Assembly: GCA_012517855.1 (NCBI GenBank)
Contig: JAAYUD010000104.1
Location: forward strand, 22,107-86,106
DNA from: Bacteroidales bacterium
GTDB taxonomy: Bacteria > Bacteroidota > Bacteroidia > Bacteroidales > Bacteroidaceae
Length of the DNA: 64,000 nucleotides
Direction: 5' to 3'
Shown here: in pieces, positions 49,236 to 59,574 of the stretch
How the letters are laid out: each line of letters begins with the position of its first letter
Position numbering within the stretch: the stretch's first letter is position 1
The notes under the pieces: generated by a model
Databases searched by the model: none
Told to the model about the DNA's origin: nothing
Seen by the model: only the letters and a program-made list of their open reading frames with translations
Made by a program: the position numbers and the translations under genes

Positions 49236-50759
49236 ATGACGATGAAAAAGATATTATTTGTTTTTATGGCAATTGCTTTAACTTGCTGCACAAATCTTGA
49301 TATAGCACCCAATAGTGAATTAACCGACCAAAGTGTCTATAAATCAAAAAATGAATTTTTAAATGGTTTATCAGGTGTTTATACTACCCTCAGTTGCTGG
49401 TCTGAATTTGTTTATAAAGGTGGATCTTGTGCCGATGATATGATATTTCCCGCAAGAGGTGCTGATTGGAAAGGCGATTTACAGTCTTTACATTCTTTTA
49501 CTTGGACAAAAGCCAACGGTGAAATAGCTGGTTTATATTCTGAAGCATCTAAGATTATTGCGGTTTCCAATACTTATATTGGTGCAATTGATGCTAGTAG
49601 CTTTAAGGATGACAGTGATATCAAAGTAATGAAAGGGGAAGCTCGATTTTTAAGAGCGTTTGCTTATTTTTTGATGGCAGATTATTTCGGCAATGTGCCT
49701 TTAGTTACAACTGCCGTTTATGATGCAAGCAATCCTCCAAAGCAAAATACAAGGACCGAAATATATAATTTTGTAGAAAATGAATTGATTGATTTATATA
49801 AAAATGTACTTCCTTCTACAAACAGCTACGGACGTGTAGATAAATATGCTGCAGAGGCATTGTTAGCTAAATTGTATTTAAATTCTAATATTTATCTTGG
49901 TACTTCTTCTAATGATAAATTAGCGGATATTGTAACTCTTACAAGCGACATAATGACTAACAGTAAATACAAATTAGATACTAGCTTTAAACATGTTTTT
50001 GCTTGGAATAATGATGTAGATAATGTTGAAAATATATTTACGATGGTTTGCGACAGTAGAAATACTGCAGCAGTAAACATCAGCTATTTGTTCTCTATCA
50101 CTGATTTAACTGCTAAGTATGGATCTTTTGCTAACGGATGGGACGGATGTGCCGCATTGCCTACTTTTTATAGATCGTTTGATGAAAATGATGTTAGACG
50201 TCAAATGTTTTTAGTCGGCCCACAAGTAGGATCGGATGGAAGTGCAATTATGGCTGTTGATGACCAAGGAGTTACTCGTCAACTTTCTTATTCTGTTGAC
50301 TTTATATCTAGCGATCCGGTTAATAATGCCGATCATTGGGATGGCGTTCGGGGTGTGAAATATTTGATGGACGGTATAGGTGGAACTATGGTTACAACTA
50401 GTTTAAACAATGATATGCCTATTCTCCGTTTTGCCGATGTCTTAATGATGAGAGCAGAAGCACTGTTTCGTCAAGATCCTAATAGTTCCGAGGCTTTGGC
50501 TCTTGTCAATGAGGTAAGAAATAGAGGAGGGAATCCTGTTGCCCCATTTACTGTTCTCACTTCTGACGAAATATTAGCTGAGAGAGGTCGTAAATTTGCT
50601 TGGGAAGGATGGAGAAGAAATGACCTTATTCGTTTTGGTAAATTTTTAAATGCCTGGGATTATAAATCGGCAATTTCGGATACCAAATATTTATTATTTC
50701 CAATTCCGGAAGTGCAGATTGAATCTAATTCTAATCTTATTCAAAATACTGGATACTAA
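49236..50759 (+). CDS. SusD/RagB-family lipoprotein of PUL 2
   Basis: A 507-residue surface lipoprotein with lipobox ALTCC (C17 or C18). SusD features: EFLNGLSGVYTTL, FLRAFAYFLMADYFGNVPLVT, ILRFADVLMMRAEALFRQD, ALALVNEVRNRGG, FAWEGWRRNDLIRFGKF, and the closing LLFPIPEVQIESNSNLIQN. It starts 5 bp after the susC stop, so the two are tightly coupled. It would bind the PUL 2 oligosaccharide at the mouth of the SusC channel. Confidence 0.95.
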   Translation: MTMKKILFVFMAIALTCCTNLDIAPNSELTDQSVYKSKNEFLNGLSGVYTTLSCWSEFVYKGGSCADDMIFPARGADWKGDLQSLHSFTWTKANGEIAGLYSEASKIIAVSNTYIGAIDASSFKDDSDIKVMKGEARFLRAFAYFLMADYFGNVPLVTTAVYDASNPPKQNTRTEIYNFVENELIDLYKNVLPSTNSYGRVDKYAAEALLAKLYLNSNIYLGTSSNDKLADIVTLTSDIMTNSKYKLDTSFKHVFAWNNDVDNVENIFTMVCDSRNTAAVNISYLFSITDLTAKYGSFANGWDGCAALPTFYRSFDENDVRRQMFLVGPQVGSDGSAIMAVDDQGVTRQLSYSVDFISSDPVNNADHWDGVRGVKYLMDGIGGTMVTTSLNNDMPILRFADVLMMRAEALFRQDPNSSEALALVNEVRNRGGNPVAPFTVLTSDEILAERGRKFAWEGWRRNDLIRFGKFLNAWDYKSAISDTKYLLFPIPEVQIESNSNLIQNTGY

Positions 50760-50779
50760 TAGTATAATATAAAAAAGAC

Positions 50780-53185
50780 ATGCGAACAATAAGAATTTCA
50801 GAGTCGGCAATTTCTCTTATCGTATTGCTCATGGTGATATCTCTTTCTGTTTCGGCAAATGGTAATAATTTATATAGGGCAAGCAAAAGCTTGCCTTATA
50901 TTTACGGTACTCATCAAAATAAAGATTATCTTTATGTAACAGCAGGGAATCGTTTGTATTGTATAGGTAGTCAATCTGGTGATTTTCCAAAAGTGGGATT
51001 TCATATTCCAGGCCAGATGGGAGGAATTTGGCAACAGCCTATTAAATTATTGGATGGCTTTCGGCTGAATCTTATTGATTTGCATTCGAGGCACCAATAT
51101 GAAAATGTATGCGATAACTTTATAACCTATCCTTATAAAACGGTATTCAAATATCATATTCCAGAGAAAAATATTATTATTGCTCGTACTCAATTTGTGC
51201 CTGATAATCTTCCTGTATTAGTTGTTGAATATAAAATAGAAAACAAGTCTGATAAAGACCAATCTTTTTTATTGAATCTCAATTTGGATGTTAACTTAAT
51301 GCCTGTATGGCTCGGAGAGAAATGTGGTATGTACGACCAATCGGACTTATTAATGAGATTTGATAAAGCAAATTCTATTTTATATTTTCGCGACAAAACC
51401 AATCCTTGGTTTGCAGGTATTGGTTTTGAAAACAAAAACATGCAAGTACAAAGAGTTAAACCTACTCCTTACAAAGATAAAGGAATTACGGAGGAGACTT
51501 CTCTAAAATGTTTTTTGCAAAGGGGGAAGTCTTATCATTTCAGATTTTACATTTCCGGTTCTATTTTGAGTATAAAAGAAATTGAAAGAAATATCATTAT
51601 AACAAAATCACGACTGGTTGACTTATATAATGCAAAAAAACAGCGTTTCAAAGAAATTAATAAAATAGCGCGAATTAGTTTGCCTGATAAAGAGTTGGAG
51701 AATGTTTACAATTGGGGAAAATATTCAACTGATTGGTTAATTCGCGACGTTCCCGGTATCGGTAGAGGTATGAGCGCCGGTTTACCCGATTATCCATGGT
51801 TTTTCAGCAATGATCAAGCAAGCACGTTTATGGCACTAACAGGAATTATGAAGCCTCAATTATTCTACGATTCATTTAAGATGCTTAAACAAATCTCCAA
51901 CAAAGTAAATAACAATAGCGGTCGAATAATACATGAGGTTTCTACAAATGGAGTGGTATACGACAGAGGCCGAATGGAAGAATCGCAATTACACATTATT
52001 GCGGCTTGGCAAATTTTTAAGTGGACAGGCAATTTGGATTTTCTGAAAGAGAATTACACTTTTGCAAAAAAAACATGGAATTGGCTTCAACAACATGATA
52101 CTAACCATAATGGTTATATTGAAGGATATGGTGGTGCCGAGATTGAAGGACTTAATGATGAGACACTTGATGTCCAAGTTAATACAGTTCATTTTTTGGA
52201 AATTATCAGTCAAATGGCATTCATATTTGGTGACAAAATGGATGCTGCCAATTATGCTCAAAGAGCGACAAAATTAAAAGTTCAAATTAACAATGATTGG
52301 TGGGTAGAAAGTGAAAATCGTTATGCAGACTTTATTACTTCAAAAGAAAAGGCATTGAAAATAATTGATGATGCACTTCTTAAAAGGGTTCAAAAAGGAC
52401 GTAATGATTGGGCCGAAAGAAAACTTAAGAATTTGAAAAAACAGATAATGGATGGTTCTTATATCAATAAAGGTTATGTAGTCTATTATAATCCCTCAGG
52501 TCTACAACCTATAGAAATAGGAATGACAGACACACTTAGGGCCAAGAAAATGCTTAATAATGCTTTGTTTTTTACTAATAAGTTTGGTGCATATATAACT
52601 GGAATTGAACGTCCGGATGATATAACAATCGATGAGAAAGCATTTCAAAAAGATACAGCTTTTAGTTATAACCGCGCAGTAATGCCTATCGCCACTTCTG
52701 AATTAGCTCAAGCTGCGGCTCGTTTTGGTATGCCTGATACAGCATTAATGTATATGCACAAAATAATAAATTCTTTCAGTTTTGCAACTCCGGGCACAAT
52801 TTACGAGATATCACCTGATTACGGAATGTTTGTTCAAGCCTGGAATATAACGGGAATTAATATTCCGCTTATTCACTATTTCTTTGGCATTCAGCCGGAT
52901 GCTTACAAAAAGGAGATAACTATTCATTTGCAAATGCCGGAACCATGGGAATATGCCACGTTAAACGATTTGTTGATAGGGAATGTAAAACTATCGCTAC
53001 AATATAAGAAAAAGAACGACCTGATTATGTGTAACGTCTGCTTAACAAAACCTGATTGGATTATTCATTTTGTATTGGACACAAATGACAGGAATGTTAT
53101 TGTAAATAAGAAAATGGTTATATCGGATAAGCGCTCAATCGATTTAAGAGGCACTAATAATACTATTCAATTTAAGTTGAAATAA
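50780..53185 (+). CDS. Six-hairpin (alpha/alpha)6 glycosidase-like protein
   Basis: An 801-residue exported protein (signal peptide to about SVSANG). The N-terminal half is a beta-sandwich (about 30-290). The C-terminal half (about 300-730) is an alpha/alpha toroid with DYPWFFSNDQASTFMALTGIM, EESQLHIIAAWQIFKWTGN, GYIEGYGGAEIEGLNDETLDVQVNTVHFLEI and a closing EISPDYGMFVQAWNITG. The layout resembles glycogen-debranching or GH63/GH15-like alpha-glucosidases but I cannot fix the GH family. E and D residues of GYIEG / EIEGLNDE are candidate catalytic groups. It starts 20 bp after susD. In this context it probably trims alpha-linked glucose. Confidence 0.7.
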   Translation: MRTIRISESAISLIVLLMVISLSVSANGNNLYRASKSLPYIYGTHQNKDYLYVTAGNRLYCIGSQSGDFPKVGFHIPGQMGGIWQQPIKLLDGFRLNLIDLHSRHQYENVCDNFITYPYKTVFKYHIPEKNIIIARTQFVPDNLPVLVVEYKIENKSDKDQSFLLNLNLDVNLMPVWLGEKCGMYDQSDLLMRFDKANSILYFRDKTNPWFAGIGFENKNMQVQRVKPTPYKDKGITEETSLKCFLQRGKSYHFRFYISGSILSIKEIERNIIITKSRLVDLYNAKKQRFKEINKIARISLPDKELENVYNWGKYSTDWLIRDVPGIGRGMSAGLPDYPWFFSNDQASTFMALTGIMKPQLFYDSFKMLKQISNKVNNNSGRIIHEVSTNGVVYDRGRMEESQLHIIAAWQIFKWTGNLDFLKENYTFAKKTWNWLQQHDTNHNGYIEGYGGAEIEGLNDETLDVQVNTVHFLEIISQMAFIFGDKMDAANYAQRATKLKVQINNDWWVESENRYADFITSKEKALKIIDDALLKRVQKGRNDWAERKLKNLKKQIMDGSYINKGYVVYYNPSGLQPIEIGMTDTLRAKKMLNNALFFTNKFGAYITGIERPDDITIDEKAFQKDTAFSYNRAVMPIATSELAQAAARFGMPDTALMYMHKIINSFSFATPGTIYEISPDYGMFVQAWNITGINIPLIHYFFGIQPDAYKKEITIHLQMPEPWEYATLNDLLIGNVKLSLQYKKKNDLIMCNVCLTKPDWIIHFVLDTNDRNVIVNKKMVISDKRSIDLRGTNNTIQFKLK

Positions 53186-53212
53186 GATTCATTGAATATT
53201 AATAATAGTTAT

Positions 53213-55216
53213 ATGAAACATATAGAACATCTAGTTTATATTTTATTTATATTTTGCTCACTATCAGCATATCCCGCAGCGAAAGATACTCTCTCTTTGC
53301 AATCTCCTAATGGAAATATCCGTGTGAAGATCTGGATGAAGGGCGTTTTATCATACTCCGTAGTATATAGAAATAAGGCAATAACAGGAACATCAAAAAT
53401 AGATCTAATTCCATTGAATAGGAAATCATTATCAGAGCAAAATAAAATCACTTCCTTCCGAATCAATACCGTAAATTCTCAAATTATTGTTCCCGTTCCA
53501 GAACGAAGGAAACGGATGACTAATAACTATAATGAATTGACAATTGAATTTAAACAACCTTACAAAGTTATATTTAGAGCTTATAATGAAGGAGTAGCAT
53601 ACCGTATCACTACGCTTTTTAAGGATAGTATATATATTAAGAATGAAGTTGCCAAATTTTCATTTATCAACAATCCTTCAGTTTATTATCCTTTGATACA
53701 TAAAAAGAAGAATGCTGATATTTTTCATACTAGCTTTGAGGAATCATATCCTTTACTAAAAATGAATCAAATTCCAGATACAGCAATCGCTTATTCTCCA
53801 GTATTGGTTGTACCATTAGAAAATCCTAAAATCGGTATTACCGAATCTGATTTATTCGATTATCCGGGTATGTTTATAAAAGGAACCGGACAAGATTTTA
53901 TGGAAGGCATTTTTGCTTCTTATCCATTGAAAGAATTGAGTACTCATGAATTTTACTCTCAAAAGTTGGTTACTAAACGTGCCGATTATATTGCGCATAT
54001 CGCCGGCACGCGAAACCTGCCTTGGAGAGTACTTTTGATTGCGGCTGAAGATAAAGAACTTCCGGTAAATGATATAGTTTATAAATTAGCAGAACCTTCC
54101 CGGTTCAAAGATGTTTCATGGATACATTCTGGGAAATGTACTGATGAGTGGATTATAAATGTTAATTTGTTTAATGTCCCATTTAAAACTGGAATTAATA
54201 CTGCAACTTATAAATACTATATCGATTTTGCTAAACGATTTGGTTTTGATCGTATTATGATGGATGCAGGTTGGAGTGACAACAACGATTTATTTAAAAT
54301 AAATCCTGAAATTAACATGGATACATTGGCTGCATATGCCAAATCGCAACATATAAAGCTAAGCATGTGGACTCTTGCTGAAACGCTTGATAGGCAGTTG
54401 GAAGGTGCATTGAATCAGTTTAATAAATGGGGCGTCGATTTTATAATGACTGACTTTATTGATCGCGATGATCAGAAAGCGGTAGACTTTTACGAGCGGA
54501 CTGCTAAAGCTTGTGCCGAACATAAAATTATGATTATGTATCACGGGGCCTATGCTCCCAAAGGTTTTAATCGGACTTATCCTAATGCTGTGACTCGTGA
54601 AGGTGTAATGGGTTCGGAATACAATATTTGGAGCTCAAAAGTTTCTCCGCAGCATGATCTTATATTGCCTTTCACCCGAATGCTGGCCGGAGCATTTGAT
54701 TATGAACCCGGATTTCTGAATAATGCGACCAAAGCAAGTTTTCGAAACATAGAAGGTGCACCAATGAGTTTTGGTACTCGATGCCACCAATTGGCAATGT
54801 TTGTAGTATATGACAGTCCGATCCAAATATTTTCCGGCAATCCGTCGCAGGGAAACAACGAACCTGATTTTATGAATCTTTTAGGTTCAATTCCGACAGG
54901 CTGGGATGAAACTATAGTTTCTGATGCCAAAGTAGGCGAGTATATCATTACGGAACGTAAGAAAAATAATAATTGGTTTATTGGTGGACTGACTGATTGG
55001 GTAGCAAGAGACTTTCAACTCAAATTTGATTTCTTGGACGACGGCAATTATATAGCCACCATTTGTAAAGATGGAATCAATGCCGATAAATATGCTGCTG
55101 ATTATAGTATCACAACAGTCGAAGTAACAAAACAATCTATTATACCAATTCACATGGCACCAGGTGGTGGTTTTTTGTTGAAATTAAAAAAAGTAATTAA
55201 TATTTTTGATCCATGA
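53213..55216 (+). CDS. GH97 glycosidase, retaining type (alpha-galactosidase-like)
   Basis: A 667-residue exported GH97 enzyme: signal peptide, N-terminal beta-super-sandwich (about 25-270), TIM barrel (FDRIMMDAGWSD, IKLSMWTLAETL), and C-terminal sheet. GH97 divides into inverting alpha-glucosidases (SusB type) and retaining alpha-galactosidases. The retaining group has an Asp nucleophile on strand 4: here D414 in FIMTDFIDRDDQ, close to the known retaining enzyme's D415. GSEYNIW and AGAFDYEPGFLN also fit the family. The ATG at 53213 was preferred over a TTG at 53192. I predict alpha-galactosidase, with the sugar not proved. Confidence 0.88.
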   Translation: MKHIEHLVYILFIFCSLSAYPAAKDTLSLQSPNGNIRVKIWMKGVLSYSVVYRNKAITGTSKIDLIPLNRKSLSEQNKITSFRINTVNSQIIVPVPERRKRMTNNYNELTIEFKQPYKVIFRAYNEGVAYRITTLFKDSIYIKNEVAKFSFINNPSVYYPLIHKKKNADIFHTSFEESYPLLKMNQIPDTAIAYSPVLVVPLENPKIGITESDLFDYPGMFIKGTGQDFMEGIFASYPLKELSTHEFYSQKLVTKRADYIAHIAGTRNLPWRVLLIAAEDKELPVNDIVYKLAEPSRFKDVSWIHSGKCTDEWIINVNLFNVPFKTGINTATYKYYIDFAKRFGFDRIMMDAGWSDNNDLFKINPEINMDTLAAYAKSQHIKLSMWTLAETLDRQLEGALNQFNKWGVDFIMTDFIDRDDQKAVDFYERTAKACAEHKIMIMYHGAYAPKGFNRTYPNAVTREGVMGSEYNIWSSKVSPQHDLILPFTRMLAGAFDYEPGFLNNATKASFRNIEGAPMSFGTRCHQLAMFVVYDSPIQIFSGNPSQGNNEPDFMNLLGSIPTGWDETIVSDAKVGEYIITERKKNNNWFIGGLTDWVARDFQLKFDFLDDGNYIATICKDGINADKYAADYSITTVEVTKQSIIPIHMAPGGGFLLKLKKVINIFDP

Positions 55217-55282
55217 AATAATTTTGGATTTTAGCTGTTTACTTTGCACAATATAGTCTTTAATTTTAAATTTTATATAATA

Positions 55283-57346
55283 ATGAAATATGTCTCAGTT
55301 CAAAAGAAAATAAAGTTTTTTTTGTTAACCATAGTTTTTACGTCCATCTTCTTTGCACCTATGTCCGCACAAGTAGATCCATGGATTGTTAAGGCGGATA
55401 AAATCGATCCATCTAATTATTATGGAATTACAGTTGCTAATGGAATGGTTGGAATTATTTCATCGCCTGAACCGTTTAAAGTGAAGAATATCGTATTGGC
55501 CCAAACTTACGATCAATATGGCAGAGGGCGAGTAAGCAATTTCTTAAATAGTTTTAATTTACTGAATATGAAATTGGATATCGATGGAAAAACTGTTGAT
55601 GCTAAATCAGTGAGCAATTTTACGCAGCAGCTTGATATGCAAAAGGCCGCGTTTACGTCTTCTTTCGATTATCAAGATCTGGCCAAAATCAAATATACTT
55701 ACTATTCACTCCGTCAGTTACCATTTTGTGTATTGATGGAAGTTCAGATAGCAGCACAAAAAGACTTGACTATTAATGCCTCAAGTATTATGGAAGCGCC
55801 TGATGCACTACGAGACGTTCAAAATTATTACAATCAGATAGACCGTCCGCATACTACTATAGACTTGCTAACATCAACGGCAAAAAGTCCTACCGGGAAA
55901 CTTCAACTTTGTGCTTCAAACACTTTTTTATTTAAAGAAACTCATGATCAAGAGCCTCGGGTAATCCATGAAATGTGGGACAATAATATGCATTTGATGA
56001 GATTCAACAAAACGATAAAAGCTGGAGAAACTTACTCGTATTGTATTGTTGGAACATCTATATCTTCGGCTCATCACGACGACCCTATCAATGAAGCGGA
56101 GCGTTTAACTATTTTTGCAAAATTGGAGGGCTGCGATCGATTGATTAAATTTCATGAGAAAGCTTGGAGCGATCTTTGGAAAAGTGATATAAAAATCGAT
56201 GGTGATTCACAATCACAACAAGATATTCACAGTATGATGTATCATCTTTATTCTTTTTCCCGTGAAGGCAGTTCGTTTTCTCTTTCACCCATGGGATTAT
56301 CTGGTTTAGGATATAATGGTCATGTGTTTTGGGATGCAGATATTTGGATGTTTCCAGTTTATGCAGTTCTCCATCCTGAAATTGCAAAATCGTTGATTGA
56401 ATATCGCTTTGATCGTTTAAAAGCTGCAAAGCGCAATGCATATTCGCATGGGTTTAAGGGAGCTATGTTTCCCTGGGAAAGTGCCGAAACCGGAGTAGAA
56501 GAGACACCAGTATGGGCTTTGTCTGGCCCATTTGAACATCATATTACCGCTTGCGTGGCATTGGCTGCATGGAATTATTATTGTATAACACAGGATAAAA
56601 ACTGGTTGAAAGAAAAAGGATGGCCTATCCTTTCTGCTACAGCAGATTTCTGGGCAAGCCGAGTGGAAAGAAACGGCCTTGGAAAATACGAGATTAAAAA
56701 TGTTGTGGCTGCAGATGAATGGGCTGAGAATGTAGACAATGATGCATTTACTAATGCTGCAGCGAAAGCTAATTTACAAAATGCAATCAAAGCGGCTAAA
56801 TTACTTGGCATTTCTTCGGATCCTGATTGGGGACTAGTTGCAAAAAACATTCCGATTCTGAAAATGCCGAATGGAGTTACCCGCGAACATAGTACATACA
56901 ATGGTGAAGAGATAAAACAGGCAGATGTGAATCTGTTGGCATATCCGTTAACTGAAATAACAGATGTCAATCAAATTAAAAAGGATTTGGAATATTATAG
57001 CAAACGGATTCCTGATGCAGGAACCCCTGCTATGACCCAGGCAATTTTTACATTATTGTATGCTCGGTTAGGTGATAGCGAAAAAGCTTATCAGTGGTTT
57101 AAAAATGCATATGAGCCAAATCTAAATCAACCTTTCAGAGTGATTGCTGAAACGAGAGGTGGCACAAATCCTTACTTTGCAACAGGTGCAGGTGGTATTC
57201 TGCAAAGTGTATTGATGGGTTTTGGTGGGTTGAATATTACTTCGAATGGTATTATTCAAATCAAATCGGTATTACCTAAAAACTGGAAAAAACTTACAAT
57301 TACCGGTGTTGGCCCAAACCATAAGACGTATATAGTCGGTAGGTAA
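55283..57346 (+). CDS. GH65 glycosidase, probably a hydrolase (kojibiose/alpha-1,2-glucosidase-like)
   Basis: A 687-residue exported GH65 protein with a signal peptide (to PMSAQ). N-terminal beta-sandwich to about 290, then the alpha/alpha barrel with GHVFWDADIWMFPVY, GAMFPWESAETGVEE and the general acid E479 in AADEWAEN. Most GH65 members are phosphorylases and use phosphate as nucleophile. This protein instead has E623 in VIAETRGG, 144 residues after E479, where the hydrolases (animal PGGHG and, as I recall, the Flavobacterium kojibiose hydrolase) carry the general base. Secretion also argues against a phosphorylase. The ATG at 55283 gives the signal peptide. The substrate is probably a Glc-alpha-1,2- or trehalose-type linkage. 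Confidence 0.85.
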   Translation: MKYVSVQKKIKFFLLTIVFTSIFFAPMSAQVDPWIVKADKIDPSNYYGITVANGMVGIISSPEPFKVKNIVLAQTYDQYGRGRVSNFLNSFNLLNMKLDIDGKTVDAKSVSNFTQQLDMQKAAFTSSFDYQDLAKIKYTYYSLRQLPFCVLMEVQIAAQKDLTINASSIMEAPDALRDVQNYYNQIDRPHTTIDLLTSTAKSPTGKLQLCASNTFLFKETHDQEPRVIHEMWDNNMHLMRFNKTIKAGETYSYCIVGTSISSAHHDDPINEAERLTIFAKLEGCDRLIKFHEKAWSDLWKSDIKIDGDSQSQQDIHSMMYHLYSFSREGSSFSLSPMGLSGLGYNGHVFWDADIWMFPVYAVLHPEIAKSLIEYRFDRLKAAKRNAYSHGFKGAMFPWESAETGVEETPVWALSGPFEHHITACVALAAWNYYCITQDKNWLKEKGWPILSATADFWASRVERNGLGKYEIKNVVAADEWAENVDNDAFTNAAAKANLQNAIKAAKLLGISSDPDWGLVAKNIPILKMPNGVTREHSTYNGEEIKQADVNLLAYPLTEITDVNQIKKDLEYYSKRIPDAGTPAMTQAIFTLLYARLGDSEKAYQWFKNAYEPNLNQPFRVIAETRGGTNPYFATGAGGILQSVLMGFGGLNITSNGIIQIKSVLPKNWKKLTITGVGPNHKTYIVGR

Positions 57347-57390
57347 AACTTCTTTTTGATATATTATTCCTTTTAAAATAAAAACATTTT

Positions 57391-58968
57391 ATGAAACGAT
57401 TTCTTTTTTCATTGATTATAGCCTTAATAAGTATTGCCGCTTTTGCACAAGGATCAAACCAGCCTCCAGATAAGGTATATGGAAAATTATTTAAGGACAT
57501 TCAGTTACTACATGTTTTTGCAGATAGTAAAACATTTGTGGATTGTACACCGATAAGGAATCCTAATGAAATAGTGAAAGATTATATGGTGTTGGGTAAA
57601 GATTCCATTTTAAAACAGACACTAGTACTTTTTGTAAAACAAAACTTTATTGTTCCTGTTGATGTGCATTCGAATTATCAGACAGGAAAATCAGAAGCTG
57701 TTGAAAACCATATCAAAAGACTTTGGAACGTATTGAAACGTAATCCGGACAAATATGTAACCGGAAGTTCATTATTGCCTTTGCCATATTCGTATGTAGT
57801 CCCAGGTGGAAGATTCAGAGAAGTTTATTATTGGGATAGCTATTTTACGATGTTAGGACTTCGGGAAAGTAATGAATGGGAATTGATTGAAGACATGATA
57901 AAGAATTTTTCTTATTTGATTCAGACATACAAACATATTCCCAATGGAAACAGAACTTATTATTTGTCTCGTTCCCAACCACCCTATTTTTGTTTGATGC
58001 TTGAACTGTTGGCCCAGAAAAAAGGCAATAGAGTATATGCCGAATATCTTAGTTCACTTCAAAAGGAGTATGATTATTGGATGGATAAAACCGCCGAAAC
58101 GAAACATGTGGTAAAAATGCCGAATGGTTCGGTGCTTAACAGATATTACGATACGGATAGCGTACCACGTCAGGAAAGTTTTCGCGAAGATTATAAATTG
58201 GCATTAAGTAAATACAAAAAGTCGGATAATGGAAATGAGACCAAAATGTTCTCACATTTTTTTCGTGAATTACGTAGCGGTGCAGAAAGTGGTTGGGATT
58301 TCAGTAGTCGTTGGTTCGCCGACGGACAAAATATGAATACTATACAAACAACAAATATTATTCCTGTTGACTTAAATGGATTGATTTATAAAATGGAACT
58401 AACCTTGGCAAAAGCTTATTTAATAACGGGTAATAAATTACAATACAATCTGTATCTTCGGAAAGCAAAAGCCCGAAAAAATACTTTGAATAAATATTGC
58501 TGGAATGAAAAAGAAAAGTGGTACATGGATTATAACATTGCTACAGGAAAATGTTCGACAGAATTAAGCGCTGCTGGATTCAGTCCGTTTTTTTTTAATA
58601 TTGCCTCAAAAAGACAAGCTGATGAAGCCACAAAAACGTTGGTTAATAAATTTCTGAAAGCTGGTGGGATAGTTTCAACTTTAAAAAATACGGGTCAACA
58701 GTGGGATGCGCCAAACGGATGGGCACCGTTGCAATGGATAGTGGTAAAAGGGCTTGTGAATTACAATCAAAAGATCTTGGCTCGTAGGGTTGCTCAAAGA
58801 TGGATAAAACTAAATATTGACGTTTATAATCGTACTGGTAAACTCATGGAAAAATATAATGTAATGGATACAGGTTTAAAAGCTGGAGGAGGTGAATATA
58901 CTAGTCAAGATGGCTTTGGATGGACAAACGGCGTTTTGTTGAAATTGATAGCATTATATGGTAAATAA
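57391..58968 (+). CDS. treA: GH37 periplasmic trehalase
   Basis: A 525-residue enzyme that splits trehalose to two glucoses, with a signal peptide (to AAFAQ). Both trehalase signatures are present: PGGRFREVYYWDSYF (138-152) and QWDAPNGWAP (437-446). The catalytic pair is D303 (ESGWDFSSRW) and the Glu of the C-terminal loop (GGGEYTSQDGFGWTNGV, E502 or E487). The length matches E. coli TreA. It is the last gene of PUL 2 and 44 bp after GH65, which suggests that trehalose or a trehalose-containing oligosaccharide is released by the locus. Confidence 0.95.
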   Translation: MKRFLFSLIIALISIAAFAQGSNQPPDKVYGKLFKDIQLLHVFADSKTFVDCTPIRNPNEIVKDYMVLGKDSILKQTLVLFVKQNFIVPVDVHSNYQTGKSEAVENHIKRLWNVLKRNPDKYVTGSSLLPLPYSYVVPGGRFREVYYWDSYFTMLGLRESNEWELIEDMIKNFSYLIQTYKHIPNGNRTYYLSRSQPPYFCLMLELLAQKKGNRVYAEYLSSLQKEYDYWMDKTAETKHVVKMPNGSVLNRYYDTDSVPRQESFREDYKLALSKYKKSDNGNETKMFSHFFRELRSGAESGWDFSSRWFADGQNMNTIQTTNIIPVDLNGLIYKMELTLAKAYLITGNKLQYNLYLRKAKARKNTLNKYCWNEKEKWYMDYNIATGKCSTELSAAGFSPFFFNIASKRQADEATKTLVNKFLKAGGIVSTLKNTGQQWDAPNGWAPLQWIVVKGLVNYNQKILARRVAQRWIKLNIDVYNRTGKLMEKYNVMDTGLKAGGGEYTSQDGFGWTNGVLLKLIALYGK

Positions 58969-59574
58969 AGGATAGTGTATATCTTTGCTAATCTACAAGA
59001 ATATGGAAATGAGTGGTTATGGTTGTTGATGCTATATGATTCTTGTTCATGGATTATATTTATTAACGAATTTTCTTTTAATCACTTAAAGTTTGCTATT
59101 ATTATATTTTCCATATTTACAGGATAATAATTAAAAATAGAAAAATTATAAACACAAATGATTTTACTCAATGTACCTAACAGTATATTCTGAACTTGCA
59201 AAAAGGAGGTCGTTATTCTACAGCCCATATTTATAAAAGCACTCTTCGTACGTTTACTCAATTTTGTAGAACTCCGAATATTTCGTTTCGACAAAGTGTG
59301 CGTGAATCATTATTGACGATATCGCTGTATCAGTACCAAAATTCAGTTCAGTAAGATCGTTTGCAAAATTAGTTATTTTTTTCTGTCGCATAGTTTTTCC
59401 TTTTAACTCTATTTTATTGGCTTTTAAAACAAGCCTGTTCATAATGGCATCAACCAATATGAATCACCAATATAGTCATACCATTTATTAATAGTAAGCT
59501 ACGGGACAATAATGGCGGACTTCCTTTCATATTATTCTTTCAGTATTCTGCAGCAATGTAATTCTGGTATTAGT
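58969..59574. other. Intergenic stretch with gene debris after PUL 2
   Basis: No intact gene. Minus-strand frames (59082-59294 and 59254-59457) encode pieces such as LVLKANKIELKGKTMRQKK and KLSKRTKSAFINMGCR, which look like coding remnants in different frames but which I cannot assign. A lone -7-like TATCTTTG at 58980-58987 follows the trehalase stop, without a good -33 partner. No strong terminator was found. Confidence 0.4.

Noticed and set aside
59082..59457. Two small minus-strand genes after PUL 2
   Set aside because: The frames overlap, lack starts that fit and have no recognisable family. They are treated as debris.
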